This document shows, one piece after another, positions 10,546-21,030 of a stretch of 64,000 bases of DNA. Source of the DNA: Symsagittifera roscoffensis (Eukaryota; Xenacoelomorpha; Acoela; Convolutidae). The notes beneath the pieces were generated by a model that was not told where the DNA came from, made no database searches, and saw nothing but the letters and a program-made list of their open reading frames with translations. The stretch is taken from assembly GCF_963678635.1 (NCBI RefSeq), contig NC_087064.1:32836369-32900368 (forward strand), read 5' to 3'. A program made the position numbers and the translations under genes. The number at the start of each line of letters is the position of its first letter. Within the stretch, counting starts at the first letter, position 1.

Positions 10546-10624
10546 GTAAGTATGAACTAAATGAATATTACTAACTAATTAAAATATTGAAAAACTCACC
10601 ATTCCTTATTCATGTTTTCTTTAG
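10546..10624 (+). other. 79-bp intron directly after the ORF Y stop codon
   Basis: The donor is CAG|GTAAGT, a full match to the U1 consensus, starting 1 nt after the TAA. TACTAAC, a perfect branch-point consensus, is at 10569-10575, and the acceptor TTTTCTTTAG ends at 10624. Branch point to AG is about 50 nt. Because the junction falls within a few bases of the stop it should not trigger nonsense-mediated decay. RNA evidence is not available here. Confidence 0.6.
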
Positions 10625-10753
10625 ATTTTTAGCCTTCATCTTCAATCATCTGAAAAATTCACAAAAGAAAAATAAAAAATAGCAAACTTCTTCAAAACTA
10701 TTTAAAACCCTATTTAACTTTTGCACCAACAATTAAATAAATATAATACCAAT

Positions 10754-10871
10754 GCAGTAAATTAATTTATAAAATTTTCCCCTAAAAGCAGTAAATCTAC
10801 ATATGATGAAAATTTGTATCTTAAAATTCCCCCATTACTAGCAGTAAATTTCCAAATTCTATGCAGTAAAT
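10754..10871 (+). repeat. Four copies of GCAGTAAAT
   Basis: GCAGTAAAT occurs at 10754, 10788, 10841 and 10863, with a related GCAGTACT at about 10886. The spacing is irregular (34, 53 and 22 bp), so this is a cluster of short motifs rather than a tandem repeat. It lies just past the ORF Y intron and could be a binding-site cluster. Confidence 0.6.
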
Positions 10872-11497
10872 TAATAAAATGCAATTGCAGTACTAACCTT
10901 TTGATATTTTCATTCATTCGCACAGAAATTCTATCCACACTCGCACAGCTCGCCCACGAAGAATTGTTTAAAATAATGAATTTCAGTTTCAAGTTTTCAC
11001 ACTCAACAACTCTAACAAATAATAACAAGTTTCAAACTTTCCTTTAACCCGGTTGGAAAGGAATCATATACTAAACAAAACTAACCAACGCAGCTTACTA
11101 AATACCACAAATCATAAAATAACAGCATGACTAAGAAAAGGAAACCAACGGTACCCAAACCGGATTAACCCAGTTTAAAACTGGATAATTTATTCTTTTG
11201 AAGACTATTACAAAGTCTTAGAAAGAAATAATAAAACACAAAAAAGTCAAAAGACAAACCCATACCACAAACAATTTGCTTTTTGGAAAAAGTACATAAC
11301 CAACAAAACATAAGTAAAACCACAACAAACCCAACATAAAATGTTGTCACATAACAGGACCCCTCATAAAAACCGCATGAAATCATACTCCCACACCTGG
11401 CCTAACCCACCAGGAAAGGACGTCCTGAGCATGCTCTATAGCCGGCCTAACCCACCGTGCTACATCCACGCTTTGTGACCACACCTTTATTTTTAAT

Positions 11498-11525
11498 AAG
11501 AGCTACTCAAGGGTGAGTAACTCTT
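11498..11525 (+). promoter_or_regulatory. Hairpin in the putative LTR
   Basis: AAGAGCTACTCA and TGAGTAACTCTT pair with a single mismatch around an AGGG loop. It lies in the non-coding 3' region, upstream of the AATAAA. Confidence 0.5.
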
Positions 11526-12272
11526 CAAAATAACCGAACTAAAACAAAAAGCTTTTGTGAAAACAACTAACTAAAATCATAATTAAAAAATATTAAATTA
11601 ATAAAAGTTTTATAAAATGTAAAATCACATGATGCAATATATAGATCAGAATACAACACCAAGGACGAACATCAAAAGACAAGACGACCTCACTACACTC
11701 GAGAGAGAATGACCAACTATAATCGATATGCCGCTCACAATCACAACTCAAAGGATTTAGAGTACGACTTGACCTCGCAGAAAAGGACTTCATTGAACTA
11801 GACCAATGACCACCTCGATGTTCAAGTATACGTACAGATCCGAGTAACCAGGCATCCCCTCCACGCACAATCTCCACGCCATTCCCGAGCTAGATCAAAC
11901 ACAAAAGAAGTTCTCTCCGAAGAACAGAAAAACCTGACATAGCCAACCATTCTGAAACCAGAATTGATGCTGTTGCAGAGACTCAGTCGTTGTCACAAGA
12001 AGAACACAACGTCTTGTGTCCTCAATTCCAGATCCCTGGAACTTCCTTAACAAAAAGGAAACAAAAGAAAAATGATGTTCGCCAAATACCAACGTCCATC
12101 ATCCATCCTTGAACTACAAAAGAACTGTTCTAAAAAACTCTGTAAAACCCGGATGGGTGGAACCTGATCTAAACTATATTTTATGATTGGATAAATTAAA
12201 TGTTTTACCAATGTAAAGTATTTAATATTAACCAATCATGATCCATCTAACTAACAACCCACTTATTTGTAA

Positions 12273-12300
12273 GTGCTGAAGTTACTTGTAATTTCAGCAC
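12273..12300 (+). promoter_or_regulatory. Hairpin upstream of the poly(A) signal
   Basis: GTGCTGAA pairs with TTCAGCAC, continuing through a G-T pair into TTAC/GTAA around a two-base loop, so 28 nt fold almost completely. It ends 62 nt before AATAAA, a position often occupied by structure in retroviral R regions. Confidence 0.5.
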
Positions 12301-12361
12301 CAGAGAGATTTGAATTTAACTTAGAAATTAGTTGGACTCTCCCGAGCACTTCAGCAGCCGC

Positions 12362-12367
12362 AATAAA
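12362..12367 (+). terminator. Poly(A) signal AATAAA of the retroelement
   Basis: The canonical hexamer lies in the putative LTR, about 1.8 kb past the last ORF. Confidence 0.5.
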
Positions 12368-12565
12368 CCAGTATACCCTAGATCTATTGAGCCTAGCAGA
12401 GACTAGTTAAACAACCTGAGACTAGATAGTATAAGAGTAAGATTAGGATCGGTATTAGACTAAGAAGTTGCACGAATCTATCCGGCCGAAAATAAGATAG
12501 CGTGACGAGCAGACGGTGTACCCTATCCGAAATTACTCTATGAGTTACACTCCAGTCCAAACTCA

Positions 12566-12994
12566 CAGGGGTGGATCTAGGATTTTCTCGAGGGGGGGGG
12601 GCGATTTTTCAAAAATTTTCGAAATTTTTGTCGACCTTTTTTTTTTAGGTCGACCCGAATTGATTTTCCGAGCTCTCCCAAAGCACTAAAAAGACCCTGT
12701 TTTAGTCAAATTTTCTGCGCCGCAGGCATTTTTTTGGAAAACAGGCCAAAAAAAAGGCGTTTTTAGTCACTTTTTAAAAAATTTTGACCAAAAAAAATGC
12801 GTTTTTTTGGCGCTCGCTCCCCCCTTAGAGTAAGTATATATTGGCGCCTAAGGCGCCTTTAGAAAATTTTTAGGGTCCGTCACCAAATATGGATATCTTA
12901 AAATAGTACAAAGGGGGGACCCTTTGGGTCGGCAGGGGGCCGAATCCCTGAGGGAGGGGGAGGGGAGCGTCCGCCCCCCCTAAATCCGCCCCTG
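12566..12994 (+). mobile_element. CAGGGGCGGAT-type non-autonomous hAT element, copy 1
   Basis: Starts CAGGGGTGGATCTAGG and ends CCGCCCCTG, inverted termini shared with the copies at 14405 and 47600. Internal landmarks in common are AGGTCGACC, TTTTCCGAGCTCT and GGCGCC next to a TATATT stretch. The 8-bp flanks differ (CAAACTCA and GTCTTGTC), so one end may have been lost or rearranged. A run of ten G lies at 12592-12601. No ORF. Confidence 0.8.
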
Positions 12995-13317
12995 GTCTTG
13001 TCAATTTGTGTCAATTTAATGCAGCATGCAGTGTTTGAGGATCTAATTTTTTCGGGTCGGTTATTATTTACCATTCTAACGTTGATTGATCCCAGACGAC
13101 AAAATCATTTCATTGACCATGAGGGGTGCTGTTTTAGTCAGTATCACAGTTACTCTTTTTGGGGATACCAGAGACTACTTATGACGGCTGAGGAGTACAT
13201 AGCCAAACTAACTGGTACATGTATGATAAATGCGTTCCTGTAAGAGCTATTTTGGTATTAGTCAGAATCCCCGCGCCATTTTGAGTCCTTCTCATTTTAG
13301 CCCTCCAGCTCGGGTCT

Positions 13318-13770
13318 ACGATTTTCTCGGAGGACGGAGGTTTAAAAAAATCAAAAAATTTTAGATCGACCAAAATGATTTTCTGAGCTTTCCCATTTTG
13401 AATGGTGGCGCAGGATATTTTTAGGCTTGTGGCAGAGGAGAAAATTTTCTGTGGCGTTGGAAATTTTTTTTAAAAAGGCCAAAAAAGTCCCCCCTTTGGT
13501 ACTATTTTACATTTATTGTTGGCTGACCGAGCATCAAATTTTTCTAAAGGCGCCAATATATATTAATTTTGAGGGGAAGTGCGCGCCAAGAAAAATACGC
13601 AATTTTTTGGTCAAAACTTTCCAAAAAGGACTTAAAAACCCTTTTTGGCTTGTTTTTTCAAAAAATTGCGGTTCTGAAAAATTAGGTCGAAATAGGGTTC
13701 TTGATATTGATTTGGGAGAGCTCGGAAAGACAATTTGGTTGACCATAAAAAAGGCCAAAATCTTCAAAAG
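13318..13770. mobile_element. Foldback remnant of the CAGGGGCGGAT-type element
   Basis: The left part (13318-13402) reads like the forward end of the family; the right part (about 13490-13770) reads like its interior in reverse, including GGCGCCAATATATA, GAGCTCGG and TTGGTTGACC. Two diverged half-copies therefore face each other. The terminal CAGGGG is degraded. Confidence 0.55.
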
Positions 13771-14038
13771 TGGATGATGTCGCGCTGTTTATATGGAACT
13801 CCGAGGCACCCCAAACGAGTTTTTAGCCACTGTTTCTCAAACTTTTTCCTGTTGCTCAAAAAAAATAGCGCAGCAAATTTTGCCTGTTGCTAAACTATTT
13901 AGGATAAATGAGATCTGACAGTATCAATGGAAGATGGTTAAATCAGATTGGTCGGTCTAAAGAAACAACTTTTCAAAATTCCCTTCCCTCCCCGCGAGAA
14001 ACAGAAAACCTTTGCACCAACTGTCTTCATCTATCATA

Positions 14039-14336
14039 CTTGTACCACTTCACAGATTATAGCGAGGAGCATTAACAACTTAATTACATTCAAGCTTTTC
14101 ACTTACCAGTTTGTCAAGTGAACGTAATTAGCAAACTGGGTTATGGATTGGGGCCTTTGAGACGGACCAATCACATTGCAGGAGTGAGGAGACAACTTCC
14201 AGGAGTTCCGTATCAATTGAAAGTTGGCTCGGAGTGGAGTGAACAAATACCCTATGACAACCCTGAAGACTTTCTCACTTTCAGATGGTTCAAACAAAAT
14301 GTCATGTGCAAGGAGCAACCCTGGATTTGTAAATGA
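14039..14336 (+). pseudogene. Diverged 3' fragment of the 22.6-kb secreted-protein gene
   Basis: The reading frame aligns with the C-terminal 100 residues of the protein encoded at 22641-23354: both share DYSE, VN[VI]ISKLG[YF]G, PYQLK[VI]G, WSE[QK]IPY, FLTF[RK]WFK and the end VMCKEQPWIC. A TAA at 14073-14075 interrupts the frame where the intact copy has a Lys codon, and the 5' two thirds of the gene is missing. From 14118 to the TGA at 14334 the frame is undamaged, so it could instead be a last exon of a diverged paralogue; I see no upstream exons. Confidence 0.65.
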
Positions 14337-14404
14337 CACACTCTCTCTGAAATGAAGGGAAATAGCGAATGCATTGACTTAAGGTCACGTGAATTATTGT
14401 ATAT

Positions 14405-14807
14405 CAGGGATGGATCTAGAATTTGTCCACATTTTTGTCCACATTTGTCGCAAATTTTGTCCACATTTTTTTAGGTCGACCAAATTGATTTTCCGAGCTC
14501 TACCAAAGCACTAAAAAGACCCTTTTTGGCCAACTTTTCTGGGTCGCTATCAAAATTTTGAAAAACCAGACCAAAGAGGCGTTTTTAGGCAATTTGGAAA
14601 AATTTAACTGAAAAACATGCGTTTTTTGGCGCGCGCTCCCCCCTCAAATTTAGTATATATTGACGCCAGAGGCGCCTTTGAAAAATTTCAGGGCCTGTCG
14701 AAAATGGATATCTCTAAATAGTACAAAAGGGGACCTTTGGGTCGGCGGGGGGTCGAATCTCTGAGGGACGAATTGCCCCCGCCCCTTCCACCCTAAATCC
14801 GCCCCTG
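14405..14807 (+). mobile_element. CAGGGGCGGAT-type hAT MITE with target-site duplication, copy 2
   Basis: Begins CAGGGATGGATCTAG, ends CCGCCCCTG, 403 bp. It is flanked by perfect 8-bp direct repeats TTGTATAT at 14397-14404 and 14808-14815. An 8-bp duplication with short inverted termini is the hAT signature. No transposase ORF. Confidence 0.88.
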
Positions 14808-14815
14808 TTGTATAT

Positions 14816-15667
14816 GAATAGTTTTCAAATCAAGATAGTTCTCTCAATCTTTAGTTTAAAAATTTGGGAGTCAGATGGTTCCATTTAAAAATCATCTGCA
14901 CAATCTTCCATTTTGAGTTAGGTTGCTTGCAGTTTTTAGAAAAAGGGAGGTTTGAAAAACAATCCTAGGAAACCTCTAGTTTAGCTACTCGTTTTTAGTA
15001 ACAATTAATGCAATTGTTTCCAATTTTTATTAGAATTTTCTTTTTGTCCATTTGAAATTTCGGCCCATGTGAACCATCTACCCCTTGATTAGACCAAGTT
15101 AACAAGCTTCCCCCTAAAATCAAATAGCAAACTCAAAAGCAGTAAGGCTTGCATGTACTATACTCGAACCTGATTGGCTGAAAATAATTACTTTTCACCA
15201 AGTGATTGATTTGCTCCTTAGTTTTTTTTGGAGGGGGGGGGGGGGGGGGAGATGGTTCACTTCGTCTTAAATTTCGATAACCTGAGTCCATAAGTTTCCA
15301 TAATGCATTAACCAATGTTCTTTTTTCGCTCACAATTATTGTTCTAACCGGAGTGAGAAAAACTCATTACTCTTCTTAATTTTATACTGTTAAAGCGGAA
15401 AAACGCTGTGACAACTTTTATTTAATTACGACACCACACTTAAGATGCCTAATTTTGGGCGGAAATTGGGCGGAAATCCAAAATTCGTGAAGTTGTCGGA
15501 ACAGTAGAACCAGATCAGGAGATCACCCCTTTTCATTTAGTCAACTCAACGGCAGAGCAACATGAACTGCAATTTTTTTGTCAAGACAGTTTTTCAACTC
15601 AATTTGAAAATCGCTTTAATTCCATCTGGTACGTGCTCCTATGCATTGCATAAGAAACCGCGTGAAA
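14816..15667. other. Intergenic, no gene seen; 17-G homopolymer
   Basis: No credible ORF. Eight T (15222-15229) and a run of 17 G (15233-15249) stand out; the G run is a likely assembly or slippage hot spot. The part at 15340-15480 is related, partly inverted, to 36830-36925 (shared TTATTGTTCTAACC and a GCCTAATTTTGGGCG-like stretch). Confidence 0.5.
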
Positions 15668-15778
15668 AACAACCTGAGATCCTTCCAAATACTTGAAGGT
15701 GGACGGAGGAGAAAGTTTCATCTTTGAAGAAAATGTTAGTTCAGCCACTGTCAAATCTCAAAAAGATCTCAGGTTGTT
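15668..15778. repeat. Short inverted repeat, 14-bp perfect arms
   Basis: AACAACCTGAGATC (15668-15681) is repeated inverted at 15765-15778, 83 bp apart. It may be a tiny foldback element; no target duplication was identified. Confidence 0.55.
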
Positions 15779-15949
15779 GTTGTTTGAATAGTGCCCAATT
15801 GAAACCGGGTGATTTATTATTTCATCTTGATGAAAATTATTTATGATTAAATATGAAATACACTAAGCTAATCGCGAGTGCAGTAAAAATGATTTAAAAT
15901 TAAACTAACAAGCCCGTTTCGAATATTCCATCGGCTCGCACAAAGTCAG

Positions 15950-17420
15950 TTGTTGTTCTGATCAAGCTGTTCAAGCAAAAAATTTTAGAAAACTCAAATG
16001 AATCCAAGTCGTGAATCAGTTTGAAAAGTTTTGAAATTCAAAGAACGAATCGATTCGCGATAAGTTAACGTTTTCAACGCGAACTCATCAAGCTATGAAA
16101 CTAGGAGATATTTCTAATTTTCTAAATACGCTATTCAAGCTGTAAAACTTTGAAGTATTTCAAATTCTTTCATATAGCCAATCAGATGGGGAGATTTTTA
16201 AGTTTTTCAATTGAAGTCGTTCAAGCGAAACAATTTTGAACTATTTTTTAGAAGTTATTTCAAGTTTAAGTTTCTTACCGAGCTATTCAAGCTATGAAAC
16301 AATGAAACTTTTCAAGTTTATTTGATGAAGCTGCTCGTATGGCAAAGACTTTGAAAATTTATATTGAAGCCATTCAATTTCAAGCTTTTTTGTTTTTCCG
16401 AGTCGGTTTGCTAAAAACTCAAGTTTCCCTATCCAAGCAATGAGACTTTCACGAACCGAATCTGTAAGTTTTTCATAGGCAAGGTTTTTAAGTTACAAAA
16501 TAGTTAATGCATAGACTGACACACTTCGTGAAAAGTCACGTTTATGTAAGGGAGCTATTTGAGCTATGAATATTATAAATATTCCAAGTTATTTCATATA
16601 CCGAATACGGTTGGCGAAAAGCTACGGTTTCTAAGCAAGCTTTTCAAGCTATGAAAATTTGCATTATTTCAAGTTAATTCATAAACTGAATTGATTGGTG
16701 AAAACTTAAAGTTTTTCCAAGCAAGGAAATTAAGCTATGAAACTTTGAAACATATCAAGTTATTTCATAGACTAAATCGGTTTCCACAATGTTTGAGTTT
16801 TTGTAAGCAAGCTATTCATGTTATGAAATTTTGAAATTTCTCAAATTATTTCAAAGATCGAATCGGTTTGCAGAAAAATCAAGTTTTCTAAGCAAGCTTT
16901 TCAATCGATGAAATTCTGAGTTATTTCAAATTCTTTTCAGAGCGCGAATCAGTTCGTGAAAAGTTTTTTTAAGCAAGCTGAAAAAAATTTGTCAAAAACT
17001 TTTTAAAGCAAACTAATCAAGTTGAAGTAGTTCAAGTTATGTCATGTTCAAAAGGGTTTGCTATAAAACCAAGTTTTTTAAGTATGAAGTTACTGTTAAA
17101 AGTTGATTCGTTCCAGACTAAAATGCATCCGTGAACGCGAAATTTTGAAAATAAAGCGGACAGGCACTTAATGTTTCAAGTTATTCAATAGACCTAATCG
17201 CTCGTGAAAAATCTAAAATTTGTAACCAAGCAAGCTATTCAAGCAAAGAAAAACAAAATATTTCCAGTCATTTCATAAAAAATCAGTTTCTCAAAGGTTC
17301 GTGAAAATATTTTGAGTTTTTTCAAGCAATTTATTCAAATCATGAAACTTTAAAAAATTTAACATTATTTTTTAGCGGGAATCGGTTCCTGAAAAGTATA
17401 GGTGATTCCAATCATACAGA
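15950..17420. repeat. Degenerate satellite, period about 85 bp
   Basis: The phrase 'AAGCAAGCTATTCAAGC - ATGAAACTTTGAAA - TTCAAGTTATTTCATA - GAATCGGTT - GTGAAAAG' recurs with substitutions. GAATCGGTT-like anchors at about 16603, 16690, 16774, 16859 and 16936 are 77-87 bp apart. About 15-17 decayed units remain. No coding potential. Confidence 0.7.
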
Positions 17421-17510
17421 TTGCCAAATTTAGTTGATTCGTTACAGACTAAAATGAATCTGTAAAGGCAAAATTTTGTTTAAATAGTTTCGGACTTTTT
17501 TCAAAAAAAA

Positions 17511-17526
17511 TCTAGAACGTTCTAGA
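17511..17526. other. 16-bp perfect palindrome TCTAGAACGTTCTAGA
   Basis: A self-complementary sequence containing GAA-CG-TTC, the inverted pair found in heat-shock elements. No gene starts nearby, so any regulatory meaning is doubtful. Confidence 0.35.
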
Positions 17527-17640
17527 CTGAATAATTCTTAGACTTTCTGATCTAAGTGTTTTAAACCTTGCACTGGATAGCCCTTTAAACATTAGGCTTT
17601 ATGCTGAAAAGATATCAATCATTTAATATATACGATATGA

Positions 17641-17985
17641 AACACAGAAGCGAAGCTTCGCTTTGCAAACACTTGCGAGAATACGACAAAAAGCAGCTCT
17701 ATAAAGTGCAATAAGTAAAAGTAAGAATAGGCTTCCGATTACTAGAAAATCGTCAACGTCTAAGATTCGTACCTGCGACTTAGAATTTAGGAGTTGCCAA
17801 CATTAACCACTCGGCCACGGACGCTTGATAGTCACCAAACACAAGCCACAAGTAAAACAGAGAACAGATGCTATGCAATTTCCAATGTTACAGTGAAACT
17901 TTCAAATAAATGAACACTTTTAAAGAACACGTAAATTTGCGAGTTTGGTTAGAAAAAAACAGAAGGTTCGTAATATTACACTGAG
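17641..17985 (-). mobile_element. tRNA-derived SINE (family A), copy 1
   Basis: Read on the minus strand it has a tRNA-like head (TGGCCGAGTGGTTAA as box A, a box-B-like GGTACGAATC) resembling a Leu or Ser tRNA. The body ends, on the plus-strand left side, in the GCGAAGCTTCGC motif. It shares about 300 bp with the copies at 37325, 58450 and 62752. Confidence 0.75.
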
Positions 17986-18690
17986 CAAAAGCAATGTAAA
18001 AGTAAGACTTCTTAAGCACAAAAAAAGATCTTTTTTTTCTTAGAGAAATAAAATCACCCCAAAACTACGGTTCCATTGCTGACAAAACTATATGAAAACT
18101 AGCAAAATAACCTTCTCAATTTTATAATCACATTTATGTTCGTTTCATAACGAAAAAATGTCATTTTTATGATAAAAAATACCAATTTTAATTGAAAACA
18201 ATTTTTGAACATTGGGAGATTATATTTTTCTTAAACTTTGTTGGGCTTAATACAAGGCTCATTTTGATATAGCTCTGTCAGAAATTGAACTGATAGTTTT
18301 GACTTTGGCGTGACTTTTGATTTTCTTTAAAAAACAAAAAAGATCCCTTTTGGGGTAAGACTTTTTCTCAATATCAGGCCCAATTTTGCTATATAAGTTG
18401 CACCATATTTATTTTGCTAAAGCTCTGAGCAAAATATGTCTTCTTTTTCTGTCTGAACTCAACTCATTTTTAGAAAAATCAACTGTGAATAAATCTTTTA
18501 CCTACTTTTAGCTTTCTATCTTTGTTTTTTTTTAAAGTTTTAGATGGAATTCCAAGCCCATAGATTGTTGTCAACAAACTTAAAAATATTCAAAAAGAAA
18601 ACTGTATTTGTTTTTTCAAAATAGTTTTCAAATCTTACCAAGTTTCCCCTTGTTGCTTTTGTTCCAGTAAAGATAAATAGAAATAATTTA
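17986..18690. other. Intergenic, nothing recognised
   Basis: AT-rich, with poly-T stretches; no ORF or repeat family that I can support. Confidence 0.4.
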
Positions 18691-18699
18691 GTAAGGCAA

Positions 18700-19010
18700 A
18701 AATTAGCTGCAAAATGACATTGCGACCATTTGTTCCAATTGCTCTTCATCGAAATAATAATTAAAAACTTCAATATGATAACTCATTTAACCTCCTTAGA
18801 GTTTTCTTTGATGTACTCAAATTAGACGGAAAAACACTAGATCATCAATTTTTCATATCCGTAACTGGCTAAAGGTGGCCTAGACAAAAGCAGGCAAAAA
18901 ATTCTGTTATTTCATCGGATCTTGTTAACTAATCTCCCCTATTGCCATTCGGGAAAATTGACAAGGTACACAATTCGTAAATGCTTAACTGTTTAATGCT
19001 TTCTTTATAG
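18700..19010 (+). repeat. Segmental duplicate, unit 1
   Basis: Matches 20740-21030 closely, sharing TAACTCATTTAACCTCC, TAGAGTTTTC and GATCATCAATTTTTCAT through to AAGGTACACAATTCGTA. The offset is about 2.04 kb, suggesting an old tandem duplication in this area. Confidence 0.7.
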
Positions 19011-20010
19011 GGGGGATTTTTTACAAGGTACCACAGGCGGGGAATAGTTAATAAGATCCATTTCATCAACATACTGTATATAAAAAACATTTGATATAGT
19101 CAATAACTCATGAACCTTGCTATAGTGAGATGAATTTTGTGCTATTGAGAAATTTGGGTTCAAGTGCTGAAGCAAAAAAATGGTTCAAATAAAGCTGTTT
19201 CAATAACACGGCATTTGTTGCTGATTTCATTTTTCTTCAAGTTATATAATTAGAGACAAAATTCTCAGTCAAGATGTTTTAATTTCCAATGATTGCATTT
19301 TTCTATGCTTTATACACCTGGATGGTTTCTGTATTTTTCTTCAACGCTTATATCACATGTTTGTTTTCAATATTAGTTAAGTTTCTTCATTTGCAAGATT
19401 TCGCGGTAAAAATTTTTGGATCCGTCAATGAAATTCTCAGATTCAGTTGCACTACCGGAATTCTGATCATTCAATTATGACGTCCAGATTGATTATCACA
19501 GACTTCCAAGGATTTGAACACCTCACCAACCAAAGGGTACCCTTATGTTATTAATTGAGGCGCAATTTATGTAATTTGTAGCTAAAAACCATTAAGTGGC
19601 AAAGAATTATGGGCAAATCAGACGCAATGATATATACGTGAGTTCGAAATATTTGTTATTCTGTGAATTCCATCAAAAGTTGCTGAATTCCAAATTTAAT
19701 CTGAAGATTCCTGAGTAATTTTGCTATTTTTGGTATCCTGATTGTGCAATTTTTCAGCGGTTTCAGCACTGTGTCATTGACTTCTGCATTTTGGCACTAG
19801 ATTCCACTAGTTGTCATTGATTTTCACAATTGGTCTTCCAACATGAAAAAGCCTGCTTGTATCAGGGTAAAGCCCTGAATGTTTTGACTACCTTTTGACG
19901 ATCTATGGAGTAGTTTTAACTTTTTAAAAAATTGGAAAAATGTTTTCTTTAAAAAGAAAAAATAGTTGTTTTTTTTCCGAGATGTTTTTAGAAACATCTC
20001 CCCACGCACG
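19011..20010. other. Intergenic, nothing firm
   Basis: A 63-codon ORF at 19289-19480 is hydrophobic but isolated. No repeat or gene can be supported. Confidence 0.35.
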
Positions 20011-20012
20011 GC

Positions 20013-20140
20013 ATGATAAAAGTTGGAGCCAGTTGGAGCAAAAAAATTCTTACCGAAATCCGAAAATGTTCTTGACTTTTAGGTTGTTTCAAAACAATTG
20101 TAATGTGTAGAGAAGAACCGTGCATTTCTTTAACAACCTA
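20013..20140 (+). pseudogene. Decayed 3' end of the secreted-protein gene
   Basis: Near-identical at the DNA level to 23225-23355 (GTTGGAGCCAGTTGGAGC, TTCTTGACTTTTA, CAAAACAATTGTAATGTGTA) but carrying several frame-breaking changes, for example the codon for Lys in VMCKEQ is now TAG. Similarity continues through the 3' flank to about 20660. Confidence 0.8.
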
Positions 20141-21030
20141 ATGTGCAATTTTCTATGGATGAATATTTTTCCATCTAGTAAATCTCAAAACAGTCCATCC
20201 AAAAACAAAGATATCTTTCGTTTACTTATCGAAATAAAAGATATTCTTTGAAAAGCATTCGCGCATGTTACCAAAAGAAAACGAAAAATATCATTGCTTT
20301 ATGTTTGGAAAAGTAAGCTAAACTATAATTGCATATCTAGAACTTTACTAGATAGAAAACAACCCTGGATAGAAAGTTTCATTCCATACAAACGATTTGT
20401 CTAATGCTTTCAATTAGGAACAAATATTTGAAAGTAATCAAAACTCGAATTTTCTTTTAAAGAAATTACTTTTACAAATATATAAGGCTCGCAAGAGCAA
20501 AGCAAAATCAAAGAGGCAATCTTGTTGCAAGGGCTGCTGACATTAAACAAAATACACAATTTGATCTCGTAATGATAAAAATTTCAATCATTGAGAGCTT
20601 TGACTTCGGAAATGGTTTGAAAACTTGCCAAATAAACAATCAAAACGGTTAAAAACAAATTAGAAAAAGATGTGCAGTTTTTGTAATTAACTGCATACTT
20701 GATTTTATAATTTATTAAAAAATGATCAATTAGCTACAAAACGACTTTGCGACCGTTTGTTCCCATTTTTCTTTATCGAAATAAGATTAAAAACTATTGG
20801 ACTTCAATATAATAACTCATTTAACCTCCTTAGAGTTTTCATTGATGTACTCAAATTGGACGGATAAAAACTAGATCATCAATTTTTCATGTCCTTAACT
20901 GGTGCAACCAGGCCTGGACAAAAGCCGGCAAAAGTTTCTGTTATTTCATCTGATCTTTTTATTTATTTCCCCCCTATTGCAATAGGGGGATAGTTAACAA
21001 GGTACACAATTCGTATATGCTTAACGAATT
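20141..21030 (+). repeat. Segmental duplicate, unit 2 (flank of the gene remnant)
   Basis: 20141-20700 resembles the downstream flank of the intact gene (23356-23940, including TTGTTGCAAG, ACACAATTTGATCTCGTAATG and CTGCATACTTGATTTT). 20740-21030 resembles 18700-19010. The three blocks show successive duplications of a roughly 2-3 kb segment. Confidence 0.7.

Larger units (their letters stand above)
1..12565 (+). mobile_element. Ty3/gypsy-type LTR retroelement with env-like and accessory ORFs, 5' part outside window
   Basis: The block holds, in order, a pol polyprotein open to the left edge, two small hydrophobic ORFs, an ORF without AUG, an env-like ORF, a final ORF, a short intron and a long non-coding 3' region with an AATAAA. 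RT followed by RNase H followed by integrase is the Ty3/gypsy and retrovirus order. Gag, the 5' LTR and the primer-binding site would lie before base 1. The right edge is not fixed: an unrelated MITE begins at 12566 and I could not identify a TG...CA terminus or a target-site duplication. All long ORFs are intact, so the copy is probably young. Confidence 0.8.
10625..12565 (+). repeat. 3' non-coding region of the retroelement, probably including the 3' LTR
   Basis: About 1.9 kb without a credible ORF. It contains short A/G-rich tracts that could serve as polypurine primers (for example near 11052, 11137 and 11410), two near-identical GCCTAACCCACC segments (11400 and 11446), two stable hairpins and an AATAAA at 12362. 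The LTR limits cannot be set because the 5' LTR is not in the window. Confidence 0.45.

Noticed and set aside
10625-12565. Exact LTR boundaries
   Set aside because: No second LTR in the window and no convincing TG...CA pair beside a polypurine tract, so no limits are claimed.
12566-12994. 8-bp target duplication for this MITE copy
   Set aside because: Flanks CAAACTCA and GTCTTGTC do not match.
13427-13777. 116-codon ORF
   Set aside because: It translates the foldback MITE sequence; no coding features.
17750-17825. tRNA gene on the minus strand
   Set aside because: Box A and B are tRNA-like, but the stems do not pair well and the same sequence recurs with a SINE body.
19289-19480. 63-codon hydrophobic ORF
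   Set aside because: AT-rich chance ORF, no neighbour or conserved copy.
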